A stretch of DNA of 64,000 nucleotides from Tubulanus polymorphus (lineage: Eukaryota; Nemertea; Palaeonemertea; Tubulaniformes; Tubulanidae), in NCBI RefSeq assembly GCF_964204645.1, contig NC_134036.1, forward strand, positions 2,172,001 to 2,236,000, written 5' to 3'. Shown one piece after another: positions 1 through 9,960 of the stretch (its first letter is position 1; every line of letters begins with the position of its first letter). Made by a program: the position numbers and the translations under genes. Under the pieces are notes generated by a model that saw only the letters and a list, made by a program, of their open reading frames with translations, was not told where the DNA came from and did no database searches.

Positions 1-950
1 AAATAAAAAAAAAAGATTCCAGAAACTCCAATTAAAATTCTATTTCACGAACAGCTCTCTCGGTATCTTTTCAAGAGTTGACGTTCGAATATTATCTTTT
101 TAAAAAGATTTAATTAGTCAAATCAAGTTGCAAATCCGAGTTGCAATTAGGTTTAAGACAATTAAAGGCAAGTCTAACGGTTTACGACAACTTTCGGAGT
201 CTAAAACTGCGCCGAAAGACACCATCCCATGCACTGAACACGCGTGCTGTTGTTACTGCGATGACCTGTTGTACTGCCAACAGTTATTGGCATGCAACAC
301 GACACATTTCACTTCCGGCAATGGGCGACGCTTCCTCCGACCGGAAACACGGTCATAATAGCCGGAAATAGGTCCGGTGTATCAATACGCGTAGAACAGC
401 GGGCGTTATTAGGCTCGACCAGGAAGTGCAATAGTTTCCTAAGTGGCGTTAGAACAGAGTACTCGCGACTAGCGATCGCAGCGCCGCCCTAGCGACAGTT
501 TCACTCGACTAGTGAATGCTGGAAAAGGCCGCAGTAGGAAATGGCGACTGCAGCGCCACCATATCGACATGCTAGCTCCACCTATTGAGCACACAATTTT
601 GTTTTAACTTCAAATTTTTTCGCTAAACTTCTAGTGAATGGGACGAAAATCTCTTCTCGACAATGGGTCGAAAATCGAAAATTTTATTTTGGTCGTTCTT
701 AAATTCTAGAACAAACTTATGTTAGGTATGATGTTAGGAATAATGTTAGGTTTTTCGGAGAAGGACAATCATCTTCTGGCAATCTCGCCGATTCGATGGA
801 AAATGGCGTCATTTTTTTCAAAGAATAAAGAAATTTCTTTTCTCTCGAAAAACTGGAATATTATTAGAATAATTATAATTCTACGTCGAAAACGCAATTA
901 ATTTCTTAATTTCTTTATCGGTTAATTACGAGAGATAATTTCAAAGTTTG
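1..950. other. Non-coding stretch, nothing recognised
   Basis: No open frame here begins with ATG and resembles a protein family, and there is no tandem array. The short open frames start at TTG or GTG or look random. Probably intergenic or intronic. Confidence 0.5.
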
Positions 951-1030
951 CCGGTTTTTACGGGATTCGAACCGCCGGCGTTCTACGAACATTGTTAACC
1001 GAGGCGTGCTCGTCGTTCACTGTAGTTTAA
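951..1030 (-). other. Degenerate tRNA-like (B-box) segment
   Basis: On the minus strand there is a good RNA polymerase III B box (GGTTCGAATCCC) with an A-box-like stretch upstream. The T stem pairs poorly and I could not fold a convincing acceptor stem. It is better read as a SINE head or decayed tRNA than as a working tRNA gene. Similar B-box remnants occur near 17030, 31400 and 51385. Confidence 0.3.
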
Positions 1031-2279
1031 TCATCACTTAGATTAAACTAATGACGTCATCGAGTTGAAAGAACGTTTTTCCCTAGAAATTTCCGGGTTT
1101 TTCTCGGTGCGTATTTCTTCTAAGAAAATAACGTGAGTAAATTTTGAAACTGCGAGAAGTTCTTGAAACGTGCTCATAACCAAGACCAGGACCCCTCGTT
1201 TATAATTAAAAGAATCCCGCCTTGGAAAGGAGAAGACTTCCTACAAGAAAAAACAAGTGTTGCCAACCACACCAGCTGACCAGGAAACGCAATAACTTCT
1301 TGAAACGTGCTCAAAGGCTAAAGAGAAGCTCCTTAGTCGTAAAGCAATCGTTGGCAACCTGGAAATTACAGTACCACTTCACCAGAGCCCCCTAGTGGTC
1401 ACAGTAGGATAAATTCAGTTGAAATTAGTGAATTTCTAATTCATAACCTATCCCCATCAGAAATGGAGTATTTATCAGTAAGTTTTGCATTTTGAGGGCC
1501 TTGATAAGGGCATTATAAGGTAAGGAAAGATTTTCAAAGATTGCCACACTCGTCCAGTTGACCTTTATTTCGACCGTCAAGAAAATAGGTTATTCCTTTA
1601 TCAAAAAAGACAGCTTCCATTTACCGTACGGGTCACCGACATAAAAGTAATCGGACTATTTTTACGAACGTTTATCAACGTAATATCGACGGTGATTCGG
1701 TTTCGTTTTATGGCCGAATCTCGCGCATGAATACACACATCTTTACGACAGACGATGGTCACTCGTCCGGTAAAGTGTCGATATTCCGCTGGGGAAATGG
1801 ATTTTTACGCTCGCGCGAGTCTAGTTCGATGAACCGGTCGCAAGAGGCGAACATCAGAACAAAAAGAAAAAAAACAGAACCAGAAAAAAAACATAAACAG
1901 CAAAGGCTGTTTGTGATGAATTGTCGTGACCAGTTTCGTAAAAAAAAACAACGCAGTATCCGTCCAGGGGCGAATTTAAAGGGGGGTCTCGGGGGTAAGG
2001 ACTTCTTTTACGTACGTTATGACAAAGATCGTTAATTGCTGTTGTAAATTTGACACTCACAAAATTTGCATCTTTTGAGATTAGCATTTCACCAAAAATA
2101 TCCTGGCATTGACTTGTGGCATTTGACCCGGCTCCCTTTCGCCTTCTCCTGAGCCACCCAAGCATTTCAATATAATTCCAAAATCTGACCCTAGCCAAGG
2201 AAAAGTCCAGCATCATGAACATGTTTTAAGAATTAAACCAGTTATAAATTATTCGCAGCAACAGACACCTTGTCTGACT
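1031..2279. other. Non-coding stretch, nothing recognised
   Basis: No convincing ORF, array or palindrome. It contains A-rich runs near 1860-1890 and one CAGACGA word at 1749. Confidence 0.45.
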
Positions 2280-2960
2280 CTTCTCGCCTAAACGACGCAA
2301 CAATGGAGACATTGACATTTCAATCTTCCCATTGATTCTATCTTCAATCCGTAACGAAGCAACGACGTAAACACCAAACGACACTTCCTCCGACAAAACA
2401 TCGAAAACGCTGCCGCTTCTCGAAAACCGATTGCGTTCTACACGGCGTTCGTAGGCGTTAACGTCATTTGAAAACTGCAGGACAACGCTGTCTCCGCCAT
2501 TTGATGCTTAAGTTAGCGTTAACGTCAACGGCAGAGCGTTTTCATCAGCGTTTTTTTTTCTTTATCTTAACGTCGCAGCAACGCTAACGCGGCATAGCCT
2601 CGTCATTAACGCCGATCCTTTATTGCGGGCAGCGGCAACGTCGGAGTATAATTAATACTTTTTTTACGATTGGATAAAAAGATATATTAGCTCCACTCTC
2701 TTGACGACAACGTTGAGTGCGCGACGTCCCGGTAACGTCAACGTCAAACGTATATAACGTAAATCGAATTATTCGTTACAACGTTGGCGTTAGCCGTTTT
2801 AAGTATATTCTCAAGTGCGGGTTCATTTGAAGCGTTTTGACGTCGTCGACGCAGCGCAATAATGAAACGACGCCTGTCACCGTTGGCAAGGTTATAACGG
2901 TTCGTTATGAAGCGTTCAGAGATTGCGATAAAACGTTTGATGCAACAGCGGCGCGTGAAT
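2280..2960. repeat. AACG/CGTT-rich patch
   Basis: Dense in AACG, AACGT, CGTT and CGTTAACG words, and richer in CpG than its surroundings. The phrase GGCAACGTCGGA at about 2635 recurs at 4434 and, slightly altered, near 63070, and GTAACGTCAACGTCAAACG near 2735 resembles a stretch at 62975-63000. This suggests a diverged dispersed repeat rather than a CpG island. No coding frame supports a gene. Confidence 0.4.
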
Positions 2961-3139
2961 CATCATCGAAATATCAAATGGTAATGATGATGATATTTCA
3001 GATATCTCAAAATGTTTTATATTCGGTATCATTATCGATATTGATATTTCAAAACGGTCGCTTTGAAGTGACGCCGTACTCTGGGACGTGAGGGGAAGAT
3101 AACATGCATTAAAAATGATTTTTTTTTCACAAACATGAG

Positions 3140-3330
3140 CGATTTGTCGACATGGGATGTTACAGAGGCGGCCATCTTACTAAAGGGTTTCAACTACATC
3201 GATTTGATGATGTCATAGGTTGATTCACGGAGCCAGCCATCTTTTCCATTTTATAAAGGATATCAACTACATATATATCATTTGATGATGTCATATGTGG
3301 ATTCTATGGAGGGTGTGTTATCTGAATTTC
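3140..3330 (+). repeat. Dispersed TGATGTCA-core repeat
   Basis: Two degenerate units of a family whose core reads TTGATGATGTCATAGG followed by GGATT and then a GCAGCCATCTTTT-like stretch. More copies lie at 16440-16790, 39350-39880 and 54035-54430. The core holds a CRE-like palindrome (TGATGTCA or TGACGTCA). Confidence 0.45.
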
Positions 3331-3839
3331 ATAATTTGTCACACGAATCAGGTAGCCATCTATTCGGTAAGGCGAAGGAACGTGTTGGAACTAAATACCT
3401 CCGATAATCATTTACCCGGTACCAGATAAACCAATACATTAACACGTCCAAATTAATGGCACATGCGCAGTAGGTGCGAAAACTAATCACCGAATCCGGT
3501 GCTGGTGATAATGAGGCAAACACGACCGTTAACGACTGACATTGTTGCCGCACGAATTTGAACCGGTTAACCTCTCGAATAGCCTGGGCCCTCAATCCCT
3601 TGTTCACACACGTTTCCGTGAAATTTGACAAATTTGCTGGGAAAATATTATCAAGAATTTCAGTGAAGATGAAGGATTTGCGAGTGGATTTCCGACCAAA
3701 ATTGCGTTGCGAGGCGTTACGTCCCCGTACCGCCAACAACAAACTTATATAATACCCCAATTTGTTCTCTACCATTCAAACAACCAACCTCGTTAATGGG
3801 TTTTATTGGGTCGGTAACCCGTCTAACGAGACGACACAT
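3331..3839. other. Non-coding stretch with one unassigned ATG frame
   Basis: An ATG-initiated minus-strand frame of 148 codons (3329-3775) covers this stretch. I recognise no family, and a frame of this length is expected about once by chance in a window this size and AT-rich. No splice or polyadenylation context supports it. Confidence 0.35.
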
Positions 3840-4460
3840 AGCCGACAACCCGTCCGAGAAAGAACTACAACGATTTCCTTTAATTTGTATCCAATCCGCG
3901 AGTCGACCTCCTAGAGCAGTTCGGATCGATATTAGCGTTCTCCGTTATCATTCATAGAGCATAAAGACACGTCAGCTGCGAGATGCGTCGCATTTTCTCA
4001 GAGCAACGGCCGAAAAAAAAGCGAGCACATTTTTTTACGATTCCGAGATTCCGAGCACATAAACAGTTATACAACCGCACTACGAGCCGTTCGTGTCCCT
4101 AACGACCGTTTTTGAATAATAACGAATTCCTTTATTGATATAAATGTATCGGAATCCGGGCCGCTCCCTCGGCGGTGTCGGGGAGTCGTTAACGCGACGC
4201 GCGTCAAAATGGACGCTTTCAATCAAATCAAATTAACTCAAATATAAAACGTTCATTCTTATTATATCACAATCGACGTTAACGTTCAACATCGATCAAT
4301 CAACGCTTCGAAACGACGTTGATGATGATGATGGAAGAAGGACGAACGCTTACGTACGTTATACGTTTTTACGTTAGCGGCGACGTTTCGATCCGACGTA
4401 ATGAACGACGTGTTGGAACTAGCTAGCTGACGGCAACGTCGGAATATCGAGTGTATCGGA
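3840..4460. repeat. AACG/CGTT-rich patch
   Basis: Second patch rich in AACG, ACGTT and GTTAACG words, ending in the shared phrase GGCAACGTCGGAATAT at about 4434. It appears to be the same loose family as the patches at 2280, 9840, 47740 and 62870. Confidence 0.35.
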
Positions 4461-5340
4461 ATCAACGTCTATAATAACGCTTTCGATTGTTGTATTTGAC
4501 GTAGACAGCGTAACTAAGAAACAGGATCAGAAACCGGGCAATGAGGACGCTAGAAATGTAGCGTTTTGAAAATTTTAAAAGTATCCCCTCCCGACTCCTA
4601 CGCGGATCGTGGACATTTCTCTGGAAAGAAAATTCCATATTCAATCCGATCATCGCATTGTCCGGGCATTGTTTCCGTTGACATGGTAACGACACGGCGT
4701 AAAAACATCCGGGACATTTCCGTTTTTCTCGACGCGGTCGTCGAAAGCGGAAGAGAATATCAGCTCCTAGAATCTATTCATAAAAACGCAGGCCGTGATG
4801 GATCGGCGACATTTCGCTTCGAAAACTGGCTGTATTTAGACAAGGTGTCAAAAAGGCCGATAGCGCTAGGTGTCGACAATCTTCGAAGACCGATTTTAGG
4901 TTTCAAGTATTACCATCTCGGATATATGCCATTTACAAAAAAAAATATACCATTCTTCCGATTTAAGATCATCCATTATTTTGCTAACACCCCACGGTAT
5001 CGAACAAGACTATCAAAATATCGCATTAAATATCAATGTTTCCTGGACTATCAAAATGTCGCTTTAAGTATCAAAATGTTGCCCGAACTATCATGGATTA
5101 TTCAAACCGCGCAGCAAATTATCTAAAACTTTACGACGCATTAAATTATTGAATTTCAAATGGGTTTTAATGGCAATTTGAACACAATGATCTATCGCTG
5201 TAACGGGGCATTGTATATCACAATATCAATGAAATATTTACACCCCAGACTTAGACGGGATGTCTGGCAGACTGTACTATTATGTCTGTGTCAATGATGG
5301 GTTTTTTTTCCCAAAACGTACATGCACCAAAAAATGATTC
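4461..5340. other. Non-coding stretch, open frame without ATG
   Basis: A 186-codon frame on the plus strand (4566-5126) opens only from TTG and matches nothing I know. Its 3' part contains repeated ATCAAAATGT-type phrases that look like degenerate repeats. I do not treat it as a gene. Confidence 0.4.
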
Positions 5341-5445
5341 ATAAACACTAACTAGAAGCCGGCCTTGTTGGATTTATAAACACTAACTAGCAGCCGGCCT
5401 TGTTGGATTTATAAACACTAACTAGCAGCCGGCCTTGTTGGATTT
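5341..5445 (+). repeat. 35-bp tandem repeat, 3 copies
   Basis: Three near-perfect 35-bp units start at 5341, 5376 and 5411. Each holds ACTAACTAGCAGCCGGCC and then TTGTTGGATTT. The first unit differs by one base (AGAAGCC). Confidence 0.9.
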
Positions 5446-5567
5446 TGTCGCTAGTATTAATCACTGAAGGTTGGATAAAAATAGGAGTGGACGAATAGAA
5501 GAAATTGGGCTTAATCTAAAAAAAAAGAAATTGGGCTTACTCAAAAAAAGAAATTGGGCTTACTCAT

Positions 5568-5571
<4 letters not shown>

Positions 5572-5643
<72 letters not shown>

Positions 5644-5686
5644 AGGGAGGGAGGGAGGGAGGGAGGGAGGGAGGGAGGGAGGGAGG

Positions 5687-5756
<70 letters not shown>

Positions 5757-5760
5757 GGGA
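5572..5760 (+). repeat. (GA)n-(GGGA)n-(GA)n microsatellite
   Basis: Pure purine tract on the plus strand: GA from about 5572, GGGA/GGAG from about 5637 to 5694, then GA again to about 5760. Such mirror-symmetric polypurine tracts can form triplex (H-DNA). Its open frame of alternating Arg/Glu is an artefact. Confidence 0.95.
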
Positions 5761-6029
5761 GTTATTGTTCTTTGATTAAACAGGCAGCAATAATACGATT
5801 AGGATTAGGAGCGTATGGTGGAAAATGCGCCGTGATGTTGTTGCGGTCAGAATCGAGGAAAAAGCCAAGGCTTGCGACAGAGAGCGGAGAGAGAGAGAGC
5901 GGAGGGGTATTAGTCGTGGTAATTACGTTACATGCGCCGAGGTCCTGACACCCACGACGTATAGCAGCGGTGAGCTGATCCGTTAAACGTGAGGTCATTT
6001 CCATGTGTGTGAACGATCAAACCGTTACA

Positions 6030-6425
6030 TCTACAACCTAAGAGTACCCAACCACATTGAGACAGAAGCACAGGAGGAAGGCATGGCAGATAGGCAGTTT
6101 AGGTAACCTAAGAGTACCCGAAGAGATGGAGACAGAAGCGCAGGTTTCATCTAAAACCAAAGAATGGCCAGCCACGAGGGCGGCATGGCAGATAGGTTTT
6201 ATCTAAAACCTATTGAGGCTACAGCAGCGATCCCAACGGCCTGGACAACTGATGCCGAGAGACTTTTAATTCGACTCCAAACGACCTAGATCACTGATTT
6301 CCATATAGGTTTTCGAAAGGTTTCATCTAAAACCAAAGAATGGTCAGCCACGAGGGCGGCATGGCAGAAAGGTTTTATCTAAAACCTATTGAGGCTAGAG
6401 CAGCGATCCAAACGGCCTGGATAAC
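6030..6425 (+). repeat. Nested direct duplications
   Basis: A segment of about 100 bp, starting at TTTCATCTAAAACCAAAG, occurs at about 6143-6244 and again at 6319-6421 with few differences. Upstream, the CTAAGAGTACCC phrase near 6040 and 6105 is a shorter duplicate. Within each unit, TTTCATCTAAAACC and TTTTATCTAAAACC bracket the GGCATGGCAGATAGG motif. Confidence 0.75.
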
Positions 6426-7750
6426 TGATTTCCATATCGATACAAATTTCGACTTTCAAACACTTTAAGATTGACAGACGAACTCTTAGCTTTGACTTAA
6501 ATCATGGCTACGTCGAAACAGAAATCACGACCTACAAGCGCTCTTATTGTGCTTGTGACCTAACCGAAATCCCTAACCGAGTATCTCTTAGTTTCACTCT
6601 AAACTCGTATCTGGAACTCTGCGGCCACTTTTGGTGATTACATAACAGGCCGTCATCTTTATCGAACTACCAGAAGAACCACCAGAAGATGTGAAAAATT
6701 ACTACAAAATTTCGAAGTCGATTTTTCTTTTTCGTTGCGTGGAAAATGTTTAATAATCGTAGTCGTTGAAATTTCAGAAATTCCGTTGCGAACGTTGCCC
6801 GAAGCGACCGGTATCGGATTGTCGACAACCAGAACGAACGTGCCCTCCGACATCCGAAGAGTTGGGTGAGAAAATTGGAAAATGCTCGAACGCGTGAAAA
6901 ACATCAGCGGCGACGAGAATTCAGCCGATAACTCGATTGCGATGCAAATACGATGGGACTGATTGACTGAATGGGTTTAAAGGCCACGTTTTGAAGTTTC
7001 TGAAATCTGCACAAAAAAATCAGGGCGATCAAATGTTTTACATTCGTAACAACATCACCGATAGAGGGCACTGCTCCCAGTTATTAATGACACATTTCAT
7101 ATTCTCGCTGTGGAAACAAACGGTTGAAATGTAAATTAACTCCCAATTCATGAAAGAAAATTCTGTTAACCAAAACTTTCTAACTTGAGTTCCGATATTT
7201 TATGGGTCGCTATAGCTTTGACGGGCCGCGGCAAGAACCCGCTGTCCTCATCTGAAGAACCCCATGGTGCTCAATGGAAGAACCCAAAGATAAGACATAT
7301 GGTATGATAAGGTCAAATAGATACAATTTACAAGACCCAGACCTATACAGAGCTGAATATTTTTCATCAAATCGCTTTGAAAGAAGTTAATCAGATCTTT
7401 ATCGACACCAGCTGCAGATGGCTCTATATTTTCGAAGATACCCGTCATATTAATATCGTCAAATTTCTCAAATGAATCAATCATAAAATCGAACGATATC
7501 AGAATTATTTTATGATATTTTGCACGATATATCAGGTGCAAAATGAAGCCGATATTAAAGAAAGTAAACGGACGTAATAATCCGGGATTTATATTTATGA
7601 TTATGATATGCGTACTAACAATGCGCACAGACCGACAGGATCTCATATTCTCAAGAGTAACCCACACAGAACTGAACGTCTTTCGGCGAAAGAAGATAAA
7701 TTCATCAGTAAGTACACTTTTACGTACAGGGCTGCAGTTGCTGAAAGGTT
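6426..7750. other. Non-coding stretch, nothing recognised
   Basis: No protein family recognised on either strand. If the receptor exon at 8607-9312 splices leftwards, its next exon should lie here or further left. I looked for further ANF-receptor-like segments on the minus strand and saw none. Confidence 0.4.
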
Positions 7751-7760
7751 GGTTAGAGTT

Positions 7761-7827
7761 AACCAGCGGACAGTTGACATAGTGACAATTAAAAGTTCAT
7801 TGTTACTATGGTATTTATCCGCTGGTT
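7761..7827. repeat. Foldback (inverted-repeat) element
   Basis: Interrupted hairpin. AACCAGCGGA at 7761-7770 pairs with TCCGCTGGTT at 7818-7827, and the inner ATAGTGACAA pairs with TTGTTACTAT with one mismatch. It could be a tiny MITE or a structured RNA. It ends about 165 bp before the start of the secreted peptide gene. Confidence 0.6.
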
Positions 7828-7992
7828 ATCTTTAAACAACTTTCGAGCAACTGGGTCCTGCTTTTCAATTAACCAATCGTTAAATCGGCCTGGAGTAAGA
7901 TGAGGAAAATACGTTTGGTGTTTAAAAAAAACAAATAATTTTCGAGATATTTTCGACCTGAATTATTTCCGAGGTATTCATTTTCACAGACG

Positions 7993-8286
7993 ATGCATAA
8001 ATTAACTCTGATCGCTTTGCTGATTGGCTGCATGGTACAGGTGGCGGCATCTATCGACGCCGTTAAGAGGCAAAGACAAAGCGACGAATATCCTGTCGAC
8101 GACGACGATGACGTCATAGGGAGAACGAAGCGATTTATATTCATGTTTAATCCAATGATGCAGATAAAGTTTTTCGTCTCACGAATGGAGGCGTCTAAAA
8201 TAGCGAATTGGGTAAAGTCGTCTGCCGCGGTGCGAGTAGAATTAGAGGATCTTCGTGACAAAATCAATGGATGGTTAGACGACTAG
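7993..8286 (+). CDS. Small secreted peptide precursor, novel
   Basis: ATG-initiated 97-residue ORF, family not recognised. Residues 1-20 form a classic signal peptide: Lys3, a hydrophobic core at 4-19 and an Ala-Ala-Ser end. The rest resembles a regulated-secretory precursor. Lys25-Arg26 comes first, then an Asp-rich spacer with five Asp at 36-40, then Arg44-Thr-Lys-Arg47, which suits furin or prohormone convertase. The last 50 residues (48-97) begin Phe-Ile-Phe-Met-Phe, are hydrophobic then amphipathic, contain two Trp, and have no Cys and no C-terminal Gly for amidation. A pyrimidine-rich stretch ending in TTTTCACAG sits just before the ATG and could be a splice acceptor in the 5' UTR. AATAAA lies at 8499-8504, about 210 bp past the stop. 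So signal, cleavage sites and polyadenylation signal agree on the same strand. The function (neuropeptide, host-defence peptide or other) is unknown. It sits antisense to the natriuretic-receptor-like gene, probably within that gene's first intron. Confidence 0.65.
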   Translation: MHKLTLIALLIGCMVQVAASIDAVKRQRQSDEYPVDDDDDVIGRTKRFIFMFNPMMQIKFFVSRMEASKIANWVKSSAAVRVELEDLRDKINGWLDD

Positions 8287-8498
8287 CGGCCATCTTAGAT
8301 ACGGTACCGTTTAACATTCAATAGCCGTAACAATGAAGATTATATCGAGATACAAGATGGCCGCCTTGACGATTCCATCTATGACGTCACCATCCAGTAA
8401 TAGTTACTTCGTTGATGATAACGATAGCAAATGACGGTAACTATGGTACCCGATGACGTCATAATAAGAAACGTGAAGGCAGCCATTTCCCCCTTCAA

Positions 8499-8504
8499 AA
8501 TAAA
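8499..8504 (+). terminator. Polyadenylation signal of peptide gene
   Basis: Canonical AATAAA on the plus strand about 210 bp after the stop codon of the 97-residue secreted peptide. Followed by T-rich sequence near 8520-8580. Confidence 0.5.
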
Positions 8505-8606
8505 TGTAGCAAACGAAAATGTGCTTTTCCTTTCTGTCATTTTGATTGGCTGAAAAATGGTTTTGTATTTTCATTTTTTTTGGGGTCTAAATATTTTACT
8601 ACTTAC

Positions 8607-9312
8607 TTCGACTGACACGTGATAATTTCAATAGCGATTGTCGCGCCTCCTCGTGAGTAATCGTAAAATCGTTGGTTAACTCCCGATAAACGCTTTCCGG
8701 TTTGTCGCCCAGCTCCCGGTGCTTGTTCTTCACCAGAACTTGATTTATCGCTTCCATTATAAAAAACGAAGCGTCGCTTTTCGTGTATTTATAAAACATT
8801 CCCAAACGTCGCCAGTCGAAATGCGCGAAGGCCGTTTCGACGAAATCCGCGCATTTCAAATAGGTGCCCATAACGCGCGTCAATAGTTGATAGATGTCTT
8901 TTTTCCTGTCGAATTCTTTAACGAGGGCACCTGCTGTTAGTACCGGTATATTCCACGCGGGGGAGTACCGAGCTACGGGAGCCACGCTGTACTCGCAGAC
9001 CGGACCGAAAAACACGTGAGCTTCGTTATTGTAGTACATCTGTATGGCCGATAGAGGTCCTGCCTTGTCGCTACATTTACTGTCCACCATTGTTGCTTTG
9101 AGTTGGTAACCTTGCAACAATCCGGTAGTGTTGGCAACTTTCTCCATGGCGATATGAATAGCAGGTGCGACTTTCTCCATGGCCCATTGGTAATTCATTT
9201 TCTCGGGCAATATGACGCCCATTTTTACCGTATTAGTGGCGCCGACGGCGGCCAAAAACGTCACTAAGACCGTCAATAAAATCCCGAGTTTATGAAATTG
9301 AATTCTGCACAT
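8607..9312 (-). CDS. Natriuretic peptide receptor / receptor guanylate cyclase-like, first coding exon
   Basis: The exon encodes 235 residues and stops at a good donor (GTAAGT at 8606-8601). The usable ATG is at 9312; the frame extends further only through a GTG. Residues 1-25 form a signal peptide rich in Leu and Val. Residues about 30-235 match the N-terminal lobe of the ANF-receptor ligand-binding domain: Met-Gly-Val-Ile-Leu-Pro-Glu (31-37), Tyr-Gln-Trp-Ala (41-44), Cys80 and Cys106 as the likely conserved disulphide, Phe-Gly-Pro-Val-Cys (102-106), Val-Ala-Arg (113-115), and Leu-Thr-Ala-Gly-Ala (125-129). Asn61-Thr-Thr is a possible glycosylation site. In this family the ectodomain binds peptide hormones; full receptors then have a membrane segment, a kinase-homology domain and guanylate cyclase, while clearance types lack the cyclase. 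Those later exons were not found here, so the subtype is open. No in-frame stop interrupts the exon. Confidence 0.85.
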
Positions 9313-9839
9313 TTTTACTAAATTCGATATAAATTCCACGATAAAAAAACTATTCAGGATTTTTCGACTGAAGAAACACGCAGACGATACCTACTCAGTC
9401 ATAACACCATCACGAGATAATCCGAGATATTCCGTTGTGTTACGAGATGACGCGGGTGCGGGAAGTCTCGCTAGATCTAAAGCTACCACGCGAGATTTTA
9501 CGAGAACACGCGAATTAAGTCAAATTTCTTCCGAGCTACAATCAATTTCTTTTCTTCAAGAATTCGTTCTTCGAAATCTCGTGAGATGATGCGATATCTT
9601 CGGAGATTTTACGAGAATTTAAAATCGATTTTTTAAATACGATATAACGTTCTAAAGTTTTGAAATCGAGATGAATTTTCTACAAGGTTATCAGATTTCT
9701 CATGAACAACGAAGCAAGCTTCCTACGCGTATATCACGATATATCAATTTGAGATTATCAATGCGATACCTATTTGAGAATCTCATCGGCGCCGTTTGAT
9801 GTCTACAGCAGTATCAGATTCTCGTATACGAATATCAAT
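9313..9839. promoter_or_regulatory. Upstream region of receptor gene
   Basis: Probable 5' UTR and promoter area of the minus-strand receptor exon, by position only. It contains repeated CGAGAT/GAGATTTTACGAGA phrases (9480-9610), one GCAGACGA at 9380 and one GATATATC at 9738. No clear TATA box or splice acceptor was identified. Confidence 0.3.
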
Positions 9840-9960
9840 ATACGCGTGTTTGATGTAACGTTTACGTTCGGCGTATAACGTAAGCGTTTACGTAACGTTC
9901 AAACGTTGGGAACGTCCACCGATACGTTTACGGCGACGTTTGATAAAGTGTTATCAAGGT
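9840..9960. repeat. AACGTT/ACGTAA-rich patch
   Basis: Short patch dense in AACGT, ACGTT and CGTTTACG words, similar in style to those at 2280, 3840, 47740 and 62870. Confidence 0.35.

Noticed and set aside
3329-3775. 148-codon ATG ORF on the minus strand
   Set aside because: Length is within chance expectation for this AT content, with no recognised domain and no gene signals.
4566-5126. 186-codon plus-strand ORF
   Set aside because: Starts at TTG, no family resemblance, no polyadenylation or splice context, and contains degenerate repeats.
5554-5775. Arg-Glu/Gly-Arg repeat ORF
   Set aside because: Encoded by the (GA)n/(GGGA)n microsatellite.
7993-8286. The peptide precursor as a natriuretic peptide, ligand of the adjacent receptor
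   Set aside because: The mature region has no Cys pair and no Cys-Phe-Gly ring motif, so the classic hormone fold is impossible; only the neighbourhood suggests a link.
9313-9339. Nine extra N-terminal codons for the natriuretic-type receptor
   Set aside because: The upstream codon is GTG; the first ATG is at 9312 and directly precedes a good signal peptide.
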